From contig JAHYIO010000039.1 of assembly GCA_020543525.1 (NCBI GenBank), positions 2,232,001 through 2,296,000 of the forward strand: a DNA stretch of 64,000 bases. The letters are read 5' to 3'. The stretch is from Coriolopsis trogii (lineage: Eukaryota; Basidiomycota; Agaricomycetes; Polyporales; Polyporaceae). Made by a program: the position numbers and the translations under genes. This document shows, piece after piece, positions 20,990 to 34,037 of this stretch. The notes under the pieces were generated by a model. It did no database searches. It was not told the origin of the DNA and saw nothing but the letters and a program-made list of their open reading frames with translations. Within the stretch, counting starts at the first letter, position 1. Each line of letters starts with the position of its first letter.

Positions 20990-23471
20990 TCATCGTCTCG
21001 CCCCGCCCGCGACCATCTGCAGCCCGACCATCGCGAGCTCCGAGTCCTGCCCATGGCCGAGTCCATGACTCTGGCTCTGGCTTTGGCTCGGACTCGGGCT
21101 CTGGCTCAAGCTCGGACTCTGACCCTGGCCGGCACCCAAACCCATCCTGACCCCCGCCACCCTCGCCTGCCCCTGCCTCAGCATCACCCTCTTCGCCGTC
21201 TCGCCGAACCCCATCCCTCCCATCCCTCCCAATCCCAAACCCAACCCCTCCTTCCCATGCCCGCCCAACCCCACTCCAGTCCCAGACCCAACCCCGCCCA
21301 CACCCCCGACACACCCAACCCCAGCCCGCGAGCGCGACCGCTCCCGGCCCCTCCCCCCCTCGCGCGCAATCTCGACCTTCTCCGACCGGCTCTTCCGTTC
21401 CGTCACCGCATGCCCATGCCCGTGCCCGTGGGCTCTCGCCTTGCCCCCCTCTGTCGTCTGCATCTGGCTCGGAGCCGGAGTGTCCGGAAGCCCTCCGGAC
21501 GCAGCCGAGCCGACGGGCGACGGAGGGACAGGCGTGAGCGGCGACGACGGCTGAGCCTGGGACTGACTCGTATTCGTGCTGGTGCTGGTGCTCGCAGGCG
21601 CGAGCGCCGCGCTCGGCCGCGGCACGTTCGTGATCACCTTCGGTTTCCCCTTCGTCCCCTTCGCCGTCGTCGCCGTACTCGAAGACGCGGACGGGGGCGA
21701 ACCCGCCGTGGCAGCAGTAGCAGCGAGCGCCTCGACGCGCGCCGCCCGCGCCCCGCGTTTATGCTGGCCCCTCCTCGACTCCTTCGGGTACTCGCACGTC
21801 AAGCCCCTCCTCGTACACTGGCTGCAAACGACCAAACGCAGTCAGCCCTCCCCGTCTTCTCCACTCCACCCCACCCCGCCCCCGGAAAGAAGAAAACAGA
21901 CACTCACTTGCACCGCTGCGGCCCCCCCGGCGGCGGAGGCCCACACGCGATCTTGCGCTCCCGACAGAACAAACACGCCATGATCGGCTTCTTCTTCTCC
22001 ACCTCCTTCCCCCCCTGCCCTCCCGCCCCCGCCCCCGCGCCCTCCTCGCCCTCCCCGCCCCCTCCGATCGCCATGTTGAGCTTGAACATCGCCTGCCCCG
22101 CCATCGGGCCCTCCGTCGCCGGCAGCACCTGCGGGATCAGCTGCCCCGCGCAGCCCGGGCCCGGCGGGAACTGGGGGAACGGGTAGTCCACGGCCGGCGG
22201 CGGCGAGGTGGACAGCGGCTGCGGGTTCTTCCTGGGCCGGCCCCGCGGCCGTTTTTGCGTTGGGACTGGGGGGGCCGGGGCCGGAGCGGGAGCGGGAGCG
22301 TCTGGGGAGACGGACGCGGGTGCCGAACTGGTCGCCGGTGAAGGCGCGGACGCGGACGCGGACGCTTGAGCTTGGGCTGGTGCGGCGACGGGGGGAGGGG
22401 TGGGCGGACGCAAGAAGTCCATCGGCGGAGGGGACTCGCTCTTCCTCTTCGCTGACACGGATACGGACACGGACGCGGCGGGCGAGGCGGTATACGCGCG
22501 AGGGAGCGTGGGAGAGATGGGCGTGATCGCGCCTTCGAGGGTGTAGCTGCGCGTCGGTCCTTGAGGAAGTGGCCGGACTGAATGGAGAGAGCGCGGGGGC
22601 GCGTAGCCAGTGTGACTTGGCGAGTGTACCGATACGGAAAGGGGAGAGTCGAGGAAGGGGCCGGGGGCGAAGGGGGCGGGGAAGCCGGAGGCGAGGGAGG
22701 TGTCGACGAAGAGGTCTGGCGGCTGCGGGGGATAGAACTTGGGATTCGGGAGGCGTGAGAGGTTAGCATGCGCGCGGGGGGGTATGTATTGGCCAAGAGA
22801 GGGACTCACGCCGGCGGCGTTATCCCAGCGATAGCCGGGGACTTGGTCAGGGTAGTGGAGAGGTTGTTGGAAGGCGTTGCCGTCCAGGTGTTCTTGTTTG
22901 CAATCCAGCATGCGGGAGTCGGGCGAGTCCATCGGCTCGTCGAGGGGGTCTGGGGATGGGTGGTACATGTCGTGTTCGTCGCTGGACCACATGTGGGCGT
23001 CGGTGTCGGTGTCGTCTTCATGCTTGATGGCTATGTGCGCCTCGAAGGGGGACTGGGACGAGTGAGGGGATTGTGTCGGGGGTGGGGCCCAGTGTGTGTG
23101 AGACGGATGATGGATGCGGGGGTAGAGCTAAGCGGAGAGATCGGGTCAGGACTGAAGGAGAAGAGAGCGGGGAAGCGAAGTAAGCGTACAGAGTCGGTGT
23201 GTACGTATGGCTGCGTGTGCGTAGGATCACCGTACGGGGACGTAAGGGATGACGGTGGTGAGAACGTGTGTGAGCGCAGATCGGGCGCTACGTGCTGGGG
23301 TGCGGAGGACGTCGCTGTGTGGACGCGGTTGAGGACGAGTAGAGAAGACGAGTGAGAGGAGAGAGAGAGAGAGAGGGACGGACCGTGCATGAACGGATAG
23401 CGATCGGTGTGGCGAACGTGAGATGATGGGATTGAGTGCGGGTGGAGATCGGGGGGTGGGTGAGGGTACAT
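20990..23471 (-). CDS. Zn2Cys6 transcription factor with AT-hook
   Basis: Three exons (23471-23190, 23127-21908, 21821-20990) encode 777 residues. The binuclear zinc cluster is split by the last intron: MACLFCRERKIACGPPPPGG then QRC, joined across the splice to NQCTRRGLTCEYPKESRRG. All six cysteines of C-x2-C-x6-C...C-x2-C-x6-C are present, with the basic KRGARAAR downstream. Upstream is an AT-hook-like KRPRGRPRKN in a Pro/Ala/Ser-rich, probably disordered region; the C-terminal third is Gly/Ser/Gln-rich and disordered. The cluster resembles that of PriB-type Agaricomycete regulators, in which it is likewise internal rather than N-terminal. The start MYPHPPPDLHPHS was chosen because it begins the coherent frame that joins exon 2 in phase. 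The expected fungal-specific middle homology region was not seen. Confidence 0.85.
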
Positions 23472-25602
23472 GGTGCTCTCTGGCGGGGGCTGATCGTCAA
23501 AGTGGGCGAGGTGAGACTCGAGAGAGGGGGGGAACTGGAAGAGCGGGATGTTTGTGCGCGCGAGGACGTGCATGGGCGGTGGGCAAGAGGGAGCTGGTGC
23601 GAGAGCGAGAGTGAGAGCGGTGAGACGCGAGGACGAGCGTTGATGGGGACGATCGAGGATCGGGACGCCGCGTGGGGGTTGCGATCGCGGAGGAAAGCAG
23701 GAGGAGAGAGAGAGGGAGAGGGAGAGGAGGAGGGGATTACTTATGTGGTGCTTATGTGTCTGAATGGGGGCTAGCACTGGGCTAGCGAGCAAGACACACG
23801 TGTGGATGCTCGCCACGGTCTCGCTTACCTCGCGGTTAGTCCCTTGCTAGAGCTGCAAGTAACAGAGAGAGCAGTCCTGGACTAGTCCCCTTTCAGCCCT
23901 CCAATCGCATCCTTATCGCCCCCCTGCTCAGCCAGTGCTCAGCCAGAGAAGCACGTCCCGCGTCCAGTCTCCCCTCCCCGTCCCTGCCCCAGCGACCGAC
24001 ATTTCCACGCCCCGTCCCTGCTCGCTGGCCCCCACCGCCCTCTTCGTCCGCCCATCGACTGCCCAGTCCGTGCTCGCACCCCAACGCACCACACGTCTTC
24101 GCACTCCCTTCGCGAACGCATTCGACTCTCGGCAGCGCCTCCGCATATGAACTTCCCTAGACGTAACACCCCGCGTAATGCGTCCGCTGCCTCGCCTCCT
24201 CACACAACACCCCCCGCCATCCCACAATCCGCCACGAGCCCTCTTTGTCTTTCATTCACCCACACCCCATCCAATCATCCGCCGCCCCCCTCGTGGCCTC
24301 CCCACCCGCCTCCGCAAACACGGCCCGACCTCCTGCCCCTCCAGCAACATAGCCCGCGCTCCTCCCCATCCAGCATCCCATGTAGCCCACCGACCTGCCA
24401 TCCTATGTAGTCCTATGTACACCCCACATCGGCGCCATGTCCTCCCGATCCGACTCCCCCGTACACGTCCCCCGTGCACGGACAAAGCCTTCCGGTCCAC
24501 TCGCCCTCGACGCTTCTATCCTCCCCCAGGCGTTCAGTATTCAATAGACCACAGCGCCCGCAACCTTGAGCCTCTCCCGGGCTATTCCTGCCTTCCAGCC
24601 CCAGGACGTGAGCTCATCATGACCTATTCCCATCGCCCCTGTGACTCGCCCTCCCCACGCGTGCCCTCTCCCGGATCTAATCGTCCCCCCCACATACAGA
24701 CTCTGACCAGGTCATCTTCGACCACGTTTGAGACATGTTCGCACGTCGCGTCCTCGCATCGTGCATGTCATCGCTCAATCACAGTCCACACAGCTCGCAA
24801 TTGTACACCCGATCCGAGACGATCGCACACGAAGAAGGACACGAATCCCCAGCGATCTGCCATCCATCCATCCATCTTGCGCTAATCCTCGATAGTCGCA
24901 TCGCATCCCAAGCTCTCTTCTACGCCCGTACGCAGCTGACGCGATGATGGCCGGACATGTGACGTGCGCAACGCAACTGGGGCACGCACCACTGCGCACG
25001 CCACGATCCGTCGTCCGACGACTTGGACCAGTGCTCTACTCGCTGCGGTCGACGAAAACACAAGTCTTAGTCTGCAGACTGTACGGCTGTGCGGCTGCAC
25101 GCCAATCAGCCCGACCACCTCTTCCCTTCTCGCGTACGGCATACGGCATGCGACGTGCGACGTGCACGTCCCAGTGATCCCACGCACGCGACCGACCCTG
25201 ACACTCATCATCCTCGTCCTCAGCTCCCAGGCCTCTCCTCATCCTCTGTGGCGCGTACGCGCTGTCATCCCTCGTTCGCCTCCGATGCGTCGTCCGGATG
25301 CCACGGCGCGCCTCGAGCTCCTGAACAATACTCGTACTTGATTAACACCGCACACCGCACCCGCCTCAGCGACCATTACGTCCCGCCATATACACGGTAC
25401 CGGCGTGCGAGTGCGAGTGCGAGTGCGAGCGCGAGTACGAGTTCGCGCTCAGGAACGGCCGAGCTCATACTTTCCTCATCCGCCGTCGGGGAGCACCACC
25501 GGTATGGTATGGTATGGTACGCACCGCGCACACGTTCGGTATTTCTCATTTGTGGCGGGGCGGCGTTGACTGACGATGACAGGGACCCGAACAACGAACA
25601 AC

Positions 25603-25623
25603 GGATGTCGGATGTCGGATGTC
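25603..25623. repeat. 7-bp microsatellite (ggatgtc)x3
   Basis: Three perfect head-to-tail copies of ggatgtc. Confidence 0.85.
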
Positions 25624-25810
25624 GATGAGCAGCGGCAGGGACAGGCGATCGCGAGACGTCGACCGTCGTCGGACGCTTCCAAGTCCCCCAAGAGACCGGC
25701 TGCTGCGTACGACCGCAAGCATGGGGCGAGGCGGCCCTGGCTGCTCGTGCTTGTGCGAGACACTCGACGCTCGACTGCTCGACCGCTACACGAGCATCGA
25801 ATGGGTACCG

Positions 25811-25832
25811 CCCCCCCCCCCCCCCCCCCCCC
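25811..25832. repeat. Poly-C tract, 22 bases
   Basis: Uninterrupted run of C; prone to length error in sequencing. Confidence 0.95.
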
Positions 25833-26744
25833 GGCGGCTCTGCTTCCAAACGCACCCGTTCTGTGAGTGAGATAGGTTACTTGTACGTAGGAAACCTATC
25901 AATCCGAGGAGAACGGACGGACGGGTACGTCGACCGCACCGCACGGCCCTCGCCCGCGAGGCTTGCGCTTGGGTTGCTGGGGTTCACGCGTTGACGTTCC
26001 TGCACCTCTGGGCTCTGGCTGGGGACGACGGTCCGACTGAGGAACCTGGGTGTATGATGGTACGACTAGGAGATGAACGGTCGGAGAGGTGTGTGGTCAG
26101 TATGTGTGGGCGTTCGATGCCCGAGAAACTCAAGGACTCTGCCTCGACCTTCAACGTTCAACTCTCTAGACCTCTTGTATAGTCAGACACCAAGGCCAGC
26201 ATGACCGCTCCTCGCAACTTACTACTATCCCAACCACTCCCACTCCTACTTCCACTCCCACTCCCACTCCCACCCTCCGATCTCTCAGTCTCTGCACCGT
26301 TCGGGCGACCACGAACCGTGCCGCTCGACGTTCGAGGCGGCGTCCTCTGGACTCGCCCCGCGCGGTTTCCTCCGACCCCCATTCACGGACCCCGTGAACA
26401 CGACAGACGACGGTCGACGGTCGACGGACCCGACTCTCTCTCGAGCGTGCGCGTGCGCGTGAGCACCCGGGACCGGTTCGACTCTGCGACTCGCTTCGAG
26501 GATGTCGTCCGGGGCTCCCCTCTCCCCCTCCTCTCCCCTCTCCTCCCACTGCGCTCCATCCGTCCCTCCGTCCATCCGTTTCTGTCGGGGCTCGTTCTGG
26601 TGTGAACTTGTGTCTCGCATCTGCATCATCGGCAGGGGCGTCGGCAGGGGCCATGGCTGTCCATTGATCTGTACCCGACGCACGCCCGACGGATGAATTC
26701 GATGCTCGCCTCCCAGACACCCAGGACTCAGGATCCAAGACCGA

Positions 26745-26786
26745 GGACTCAGGACTCAGGACTCAGGACTCAGGACTCAGGACTCG
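26745..26786. repeat. 7-bp microsatellite (ggactca)x6
   Basis: Five perfect units and a sixth ending in g, followed by related ggatcca repeats. Confidence 0.9.
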
Positions 26787-27125
26787 GGATCCAGGATCCA
26801 GGACAGGACGCTCGGCCTCTAGCGCTCACCCAGCTGCTTCCTCGACCTCTGGAGTCTGGCCCAAGTTCAGGTCAACGGTCGTCGTCGTCATCATCGCCCG
26901 TCGCCGTTGGGACGCTCGGCGTATCCCACCGCCGCCGCCGACTCGACCCGCTCTCGCTCTCGTTTGTGCCCCGTTCGAGCGCAAAGGAAGAAGGCGACGG
27001 CCGACGGCCGACGGGCTCACAGTCGCGGACGGGGGTGAATGGGTGTTGCCAGCCGCTGGTCGGCAGCCTCGCCGAACTTCTTCTCTCAGCGGCCTTCGCC
27101 TTCGCCTTCGTCTTCGTCTTCGTGC

Positions 27126-27160
27126 GCATCGTGCATCGTGCATCGTGCATCGTGCATCGT
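27126..27160. repeat. 7-bp microsatellite (gcatcgt)x5
   Basis: Five perfect head-to-tail copies. Confidence 0.9.
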
Positions 27161-30067
27161 TCGGGGTGGCTGACGGTCACCACCTGTCGGTAGATCCAGC
27201 GAGTGCGAGTGCGCGGGGGATGGACCGGTCACCCCCCACTTGGAGGTTGGGTGTGTACAATGTGGACGTCCGAGTCCCCGATGGGTTCGTTTCACGATCG
27301 GCATCGGGCATCGGGCATCGAGCTTCGTCATCGCCCCCGTCCCCCCCCCCTCCCTCTCGAGTATCGAGCAGGCCTGCCGCCTCAGGCTTCCACACCCAAT
27401 CTGCCTGCAGGCTTTATTCTCGCGCGCGCGCGCAACGTCACAGCACGTCCGTATCGGCCCAAAGCCCAAAGCCCAAGCTCGAACGAGCGTTCACGTTGGT
27501 GTTGCACAAGCCCAAGAGGGGAGCCGTTGCGGTGAGGCTTCCCCCGGTGCGATGTGCGGTGTGAATGCGTATGTGATCCAATCTCAGATCGAGTCGGGCT
27601 GCCGCTGAGCGCTGAGGGCTGGGCGCGCGTTGCCCATCGAACGCGCCGGCATCGCGCGAGGACGGGACGGCAGCTCTCAGTCAGGACCGCTGCTGCTGCT
27701 GCTGCTAATCTATGCTTGTTTGACAGCTGTCGACTGCAGGTCGTCTCCATCAATTGATGCGCCCCCCTCCCTCGCCCTTTTCTCCTCCGCCGACGGGGCG
27801 TCTGTGAGAGCGAACCGAGACGTGGTGGGATTTTCGCGTTGTGGGATCACAAATCAGAGAAGGACGCGCGTGGCTTGGCTGCGTTTCTGTAAGTCGAATC
27901 GCAAATCGCAAATCGCCAGTCGCCAAGAGGCGCGTTTGAATCCCTCCGCCTTGGGTCTTGGGCACTCGGTTTCTCGGTACGTTCGGTGCGCCATCTTTCC
28001 GCTCTTGGCGTGGCGTGGCGTGGCGTGGCGTCGCGTTGTGTCTGACCGGACGAGGTCGAATGTGAATGGGTACACGGGCAAGCGCAGGCGGTGTGCCCGA
28101 CATGGCGTGACCTTGGCCTTTGAGAAGGGGTCTTGTATCACGTATCACAGCGGGTTCACGATGGGCACGCGAGCGACTCGCGTGCACGCGCACAGTTCTG
28201 CTCTCGACTCGTGCGCCTCTGCCCCTTCCCCTCTTTTATCTTTATTCCGGGGGGAGGGAGGGGGGGGCATGTGGAGCTTGGGTAGCCGAGTGTCTTCGGG
28301 AACGGCAGGTGTCAGGCCTCGGGATCGTCTTTGGCACGAGAAGGACGGGTGCGAGCGCGAGTGCTTTAATGCCTGCGCCGGCTCGGGATGCCTTCACGCT
28401 GAGCACCGGGCTGTATGTACGTCGTCGCCGTACGCTAATGCTTCGCGGCGTTCGCCACCGTCCGTCTACGCTCGCTTGGAGATCTCGATGGCGCTTCTGC
28501 GTATGCGGTCATCGTTCATCTCACTTCATTCGAGCTTGGGCATGGGCAGAGGCGGAGGCGGAGGCGGAGGCGCAGCGGACGGTGCGGTGCGTTAAATGCG
28601 TACCCCAATTCGTGGCTTCGTCGCGGGTGTCCGTGCGCGCCCATCGATGCGTGTCGGCGCGTCAAGCTCTAAACACCGTGTGCGCACGCGCCGATCGCCA
28701 ACACGGCTCCGCTTCTCTTCTTCGTGGCCCGCCAGCCTCTGCCGACGGACGCGAGTGCGCAAAGGTGCGTCATCGCCCTCGCCCTCGCGTCCTCTCGCGC
28801 GTGATTGTGGTGGTCGTGATCAGGGGAGGAAGGGGCAGACGACTTCTTGGACGGCTTCCAGCTTCGCGTGGGCGGCACGCTGAGCGTTCATAAGCTTATG
28901 GGGTGGGCGGCAGATCGGCCGCGGCTCGCGCAGGGGGGTCAGCCCGGTGCGAACCGTCCGTTCTCTCGCTCTCTTCCCTCTTCTCTCTTTCCCTCTCTCG
29001 TACTCATCCTACTCACCGGCCACGCACCACGCGCCACGTGCCGCTCGCCACTCGCCCTCGGCCAGCACGTCGTCCGGATGAGATTAGGGCGAGGAACCCT
29101 AGTCAGGGCCCCGCCGGGCTGCCTTTGTTCCCTGTTCCCTCGCGTCGACTTCCCGCCCCAATCCTACCCGTCCACATCCTGTTGCGGCTCAGTGCTCAGC
29201 GCTCAGGCCTGAGGGTGGTGCCCCGGTTTAGGCAGCGCGATGGACGAGTCGAGGAGGGACTCGATGCGCCGCGCGTCTCATCTCCGCTCGGTGCCCTCTC
29301 CGGATCGTGGCGCCTGTTCGGGTCCGTGGTGCGGGGTAGAGGGGGTAGGTAGGGGGGGATCGGGCTGCGAAGATGGCCGGGTATGGGAGGAGTGGTGTGC
29401 CGGGCTGACACGCTCGCTGGCAGTGGCAGGCTCGTGCCTCGGTTCTGGTCCCTGCGATGGCCGTTTCCCCTGGTCCGTGTGCCTGTTACTCTGAGTGCGT
29501 GCGATCCGTGCGCGGTGCTGTTGACGGGGTCATGGTCGGGATCAGGGCATGGATGGTCCCAGACGGCCCTGCTGGAAAAGGAGCGACGTCATCAGCTCTC
29601 GGTTGGGCTGCTTGTGTACGTACAGAGTGCTGTCTTCCAGTGCGTACATGGCTGGATCTATGCATGACGCAGGCCAGCGCTGTGACGTGATGGCGTTTAG
29701 GGTTGGGATCGACGGCCGCACTGTTGGGATCTCTGCGCCAGGAGTTGACGTGGAGACGCGGGCGTATCTGTACGGACCTGGGTTCACGTCTTGGATTCTG
29801 GACGGCCGAGGAGACCGACGGACACGTGCACTCCAAGTCGATTCCAAACTCCTCTCTCGACTTTGGGATATACGTATACAAGTGCACGAACCCCCTTCTT
29901 TCGTCTTTCGTCTTCCGCTTCCTCCTTTTCCTTCCATCCATCCATGCGTCTTCCATCGTGTCCTCTCCGCACGACAGACATAACGTACACTCACATCCCC
30001 GAAACCACAGGTCGACTGGCCTTTTCCATCTGCCCAAGCTCCCAACCCCGACAGACGCCCTGACCGC

Positions 30068-33000
30068 CTAGTCGTACCCGCCCGTAGACAGCGACGGCGG
30101 CAGCGCACCCGCCCCGCGCCCACAGCTCACCCCGATATCGTCCGTCAGCTCGAGCTCGACGAGCGACCCCCGCTCGAACACGTCCCACTCGACGAAGCAG
30201 TTCGACTTCCACCGCTCCCCGTCGATCTTCACGCTCTGCGCGCGTGTCGTGGCATATCAGTCCCGCGCACAAACATGCAGGAGACGGAGGAGCCAAGAGA
30301 GGACAGAGACGGGGACGGACCTTGACAAAGACGTGCCCGCCCGTGCCGTCCGGGGGGTTCCCCCTGAACCCGCTCGCGCGGACGGTCGTCGTCGTGCCCA
30401 GCACCGGGTTCCGGAACGAGACCTCCCGGAAGAAGGGCGAGGAGAGCAGCAGCTGGCGCGTCCCCGGCAGCGGGTACAGCCCCGCCAGGTAGAACCCGAC
30501 GTAGCTCCCCATCGCGCCCGAGTCTGCTCGCGTGCGTCCGCGTGCGGGGGTGCGAGTGCGTCGGCGCGCGGGTGAGTGAGGGTGTGAGCGCGTGAGGGTG
30601 TGAGCGCGTGAGTGAGTGAGGGAGAGAGAGGGAGAGGGGGAGAGAGAGAGGAGAGGGGCGCACCGTCGTTGCCCGGGAGGCCGTTCGTGGAGGTGTTGTA
30701 GAACTGGGCGATGACCTGCCGCGCGCGCTGCGTGCTCAGCCCCGGCCTGTCCGCGTAGTGGTACATGAACGGGATCTGCTGCGACGGCTCGTCCGTCGAG
30801 TCAAAGTAGCCCTGCGCGTGCGTGCGTGCGTACGTGCGTACGTGTGCGTGTGGGGACGGATGCGTGTGCGTCAGCAAAGGGCGCGTCGTGGAAGGCGCAT
30901 TGACGCACCTGGTCAAAGATAAAGTCGAGCCTGTCGACGAACTTCTTGCGCCCGCCCTGGAGCGCGATGAGCTGCGCGGTGTCGTGCGGGACGTACTGCG
31001 TGTACTGCGACGAGTCCGTCAACGCAGAGCAGACGACGAATTCGGCAGGGAGGACGCACGACGATGGGCGAGCCTTCGTAGAACCCGTCGTGGTTCTGCG
31101 CGTTCAGGAAACACGTCGCCTGCAGCGGGTCGTGGATGCTGCAGTGCCGGGGGTCCGTAACGTTGAACGTCCCGTTCGCGAACCGAGGCTGCGTGGATTC
31201 GGGTTTCGGTCAGGAGCCGCTCGTGGTCTCCCCGGGAAGGCGGCGGGTGCGCTTCTCACCTGCATGAACCCCGCGATGGACTCCTCGCCGGGGAAGGTCG
31301 TGTTTGGGTTGAAGACGTTGACGAAGTTCTGTGAGCGCCGCGCGTACTGGAGAACGTCGCCGGCGCATATGTGAGGATGAAGTGAACGCGCCTGGCTACC
31401 GACTCTCTCACCTTCTTCCCATCCGCGACCTTGCCCAACGCCTTGGCCGCCTGCGAGATCGCAAAGTCGTCGAACGCGTACTAAAAGTGCGAATGCCCGC
31501 GCGTCGGATCAACGCTCCTTCGATCACAGACACAAGAAGACGAGCGAGCGTCGATACCTCGAGCGTGCGCGAGACCTGCTTCGAGTTCGTCCCGCCCCGC
31601 TCGAACACGTCCTGGGGGACGTACCCGAGCGTCTTCCACACGTTCGCCTGGCGCCCCTGCAGGTCAAAGTTGGGCGGCTGCTGCTCCGCGTCGGCCAGGA
31701 GCGCGGCGTAGAGCGCGTCGACGGGCACGCTCAGCGCGGCCGCGTGGTCTTTGAACCTGTCGCGTGTCCGTCAGATCTGGCGGATCGGTGGGGGCGAGAG
31801 GAGCGGCGTACTTTACGAGGAACTCGGCCAGGATGGGGTCGCCGTCTGGGATTGCTGTGAGCAGGGACGCTGTGAAGGTCAGATTATAGATCGCTCACTG
31901 CTTCCGCCCTGGATGAAGTGTTTGACCGTCGCGCCTCGGCACTCGGGCAGCCACCCTGTTGAGCGTCCTCTGCTAAGCAACAGCGCACACGGAGAATTTT
32001 GGATATGGGCGAGGGGGGCGGCACACCTTCGTGTTGTTGGATGTTGATCATCCCCCGCACGATCCGCGCGAACGTCGCCGGGTCGTGGAGGGACATGAAC
32101 GGGTACAGCGTCCGGTACGTGTCCCACTTGCAGCGTTGTCCGACATCAGCCCTCCCTCCCTATCCTCACAGGCCGGCACGACGCGGAGCACTCACGTTGC
32201 AGTAGAAGGAGTCGTAGTACGGCTCCGTCGACTCCCACAGCGGGTTCTCCCCCGTATCTGCACAATCACGCAAAACGCCCGTCAGCGTTCAGCTCTGCGT
32301 ACGCAGCCACGCGCGCGCCGCAGGGCAGGGATCACGCACAGTCCGCGGGCGCGAGGTGCGTCCGGTACATGGAGCTGTAGAACAGGTCGACGACCGCCGG
32401 GTCCACGCCGCTCGTGTCGACCTGCACGCGCCCGAGCAGCTCGCTCCACTGCGCGCGCGCCCCCGCGCGGACCCGGTCAAAGTCGAACTCGGGGACCTCC
32501 TCTTCGGCGTTCGCGCACGCCTGCGCGGTCGAGATGAAGGACACGCCGACGCGCGCGAGGATCGCGGTGGGGCCTGTGTCGAGCGCAAAACGGCGGGGTC
32601 AGGAGTCAGGACTCGGACGGGGAAGAGAGAAGAGGGAAGGAGGGGGTACCGTGCGGGTTGGGCGTGAAGGTGAGGAGCGCGCCGAGCTCGTCGACGAAGC
32701 TCGTGTAGAGCTGGGTGAGCGTCACCGTGTTCTGCACGGGGAAGTTGGCGAGCCACGCTCCATACTCGGCCGGTGCGCCCTGCCCGCCGAACGTTAGCAG
32801 ATATCATTCCGGGCCACACGTAGGGCGGACTCACGAGCTCGTACCCGTCCCCTTTGAAGTCTACGCAGGTGAAGGCGCGGTAGCGTCCTGGCCCGAACGA
32901 TCCTGCAAACGTTGCGCCTCCTGATGGAAAAGGGTGAGGTGAGGACCAAGGCTGAGCATCTTGAAGTGCAGCGGAACCCACCAACGACGCGCGCGGTCGT

Positions 33001-34037
33001 CTCGTTCAGGTCCATGATCGGGTCGGTGCTGCTCCGCTGGCCGTCGTTGGTGATGTCCACCACCAGCCGGGGGTTCTTCGTGTCGCGCGGAAACGTATAC
33101 CTGTGTACACCACATCAATCTCATCCTTTCACTGCCTTCGTTTCCAGAGAACAACAGCGCTCGTTTTTCGTAGCGTACCGGTGCAGCGCCGTTCGACGCG
33201 TCGATGTCAACTCGACCCGGATCCCAGTGGACTAGGCGCCTACATCAGCAGGGCGCACGGTACATGCAGGAGCGGCAGCGAAGAGGGACCGTACGAGATT
33301 GGACGCAAAGTATCCCGGCTCGGCAGCGTCGTCCGGAGTCCCTACTCCCAAACCAGCATTAGATCGGGCGGCCCTAGCGCAATGAACGGTTCAGTGTCTA
33401 CCATCTGGGAGAACCTTTCGGAGGGTCTTGCGCCCAGCGAGCGAAGTCTGACACTCCTCGAAGGTGTTCCCCTTCCCGCACGACGCGAAAGCCCACAACT
33501 TGAAGAGCGACAGAGGAACGGCCTGTGCGATATCAGTCTTTTTTATGAATTCGAAGAGGAAGTGGGAGGTATACGCACACCGCCCGTGCCGTCGTCATGC
33601 AGCTGCGAGAATCCGGTCACGTTGAAAATGGGGTTCGCATCGTATCCAGCATGCTGCTCAAACGAGATACGATGAGCATTGTTGCTCGAAGAATTCTAGG
33701 ATTACGGTGACACACGTTCCCCGGCGAGTCGGTGTCCATCCCGACCTTCACCATGCCATGTGGCACATTCGCCCCTGTAGACCACGCCTGTGTCAATTGG
33801 TACTTGGAAAGGAGCAAGATAGTGTTACGCACCCGGGAAGACATGTCCCCCATTCGTCGTCCCCACAAACAGATTCACCCGACTAGCCGCGTCAGGAATG
33901 AAAACAGCAGAAGCAGCAGGAGCAGCGGCGCTCGGAGTCGTCGCTCCCGGACTCGCGAACGCGACCGAAGTCTGGACGCAAGCCACCAGAGGACCCAGCA
34001 CAGAAAAGACGACAACCGGCGACAACGAGAGCACCAT
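30068..34037 (-). CDS. GH92 alpha-1,2-mannosidase, secreted (copy 1)
   Basis: Intron-rich gene of glycoside hydrolase family 92, Ca2+-dependent exo-alpha-mannosidases of two-domain fold. The signal peptide starts at 34037 (MVLSLSPVVVFSVLGPLVAC). The opening domain has DAASRVNLFVGTTNGGHVFP, VPHGMVKVGMDTDSPGN and FSQLHDDGTGG, then YTFPRDT, LVVDITNDGQ and FGPGRYRAFTCVDFKG. The catalytic domain shows YRTHLAPADC, SLHDPATFARIVRGMINIQQ, EGWLPECRGA (with the likely acid Glu), LQGRQANVWKTLGYVPQDVF, STDEPSQQIPFMYHYA and LPGNDDSGAMGSYVGFYLAG (with the likely base Asp pair). It ends LPPSLSTGGYD, with stop at 30068-30070. All conserved blocks are in order and no inactivating break was noticed, although not every one of the many short introns was fixed to the base. 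It removes mannose from N-glycans or mannan outside the cell. A divergent paralog lies at 43.6-47.0 kb. Confidence 0.9.

Larger units (their letters stand above)
23472..30067. other. 6.6-kb GC-rich region without a supportable gene
   Basis: Many long open frames cross this stretch on both strands, but they overlap one another, are rich in Arg/Ser/Pro/His and show no domains, as expected of GC-rich non-coding DNA. It contains several microsatellites, a 22-base C run and CT/AG-rich tracts. It lies between the 5' end of the Zn2Cys6 gene and the 3' end of the GH92 gene, so it is the upstream region of the regulator. A non-coding transcript or long 5' leader is possible but not shown. Confidence 0.5.

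Noticed and set aside
20696..22186. Plus-strand 496-codon frame opposite the Zn2Cys6 gene
   Set aside because: It is the antisense of the GC-rich regulator exon, extremely Arg/Pro/Ser-rich and without motifs; the minus strand has a complete zinc cluster and consistent splicing.
26745..27160. CRISPR-like or telomere-like repeats
   Set aside because: The repeats are uninterrupted 7-bp microsatellites without spacers, differ in unit sequence from each other and are not the fungal telomere repeat TTAGGG.
27630..28893. Long overlapping frames (over 250 codons) in the gene desert
   Set aside because: High GC content makes long open frames by chance. They overlap each other in several phases, have biased Arg/Ser/Ala composition and no domain or splice consistency.
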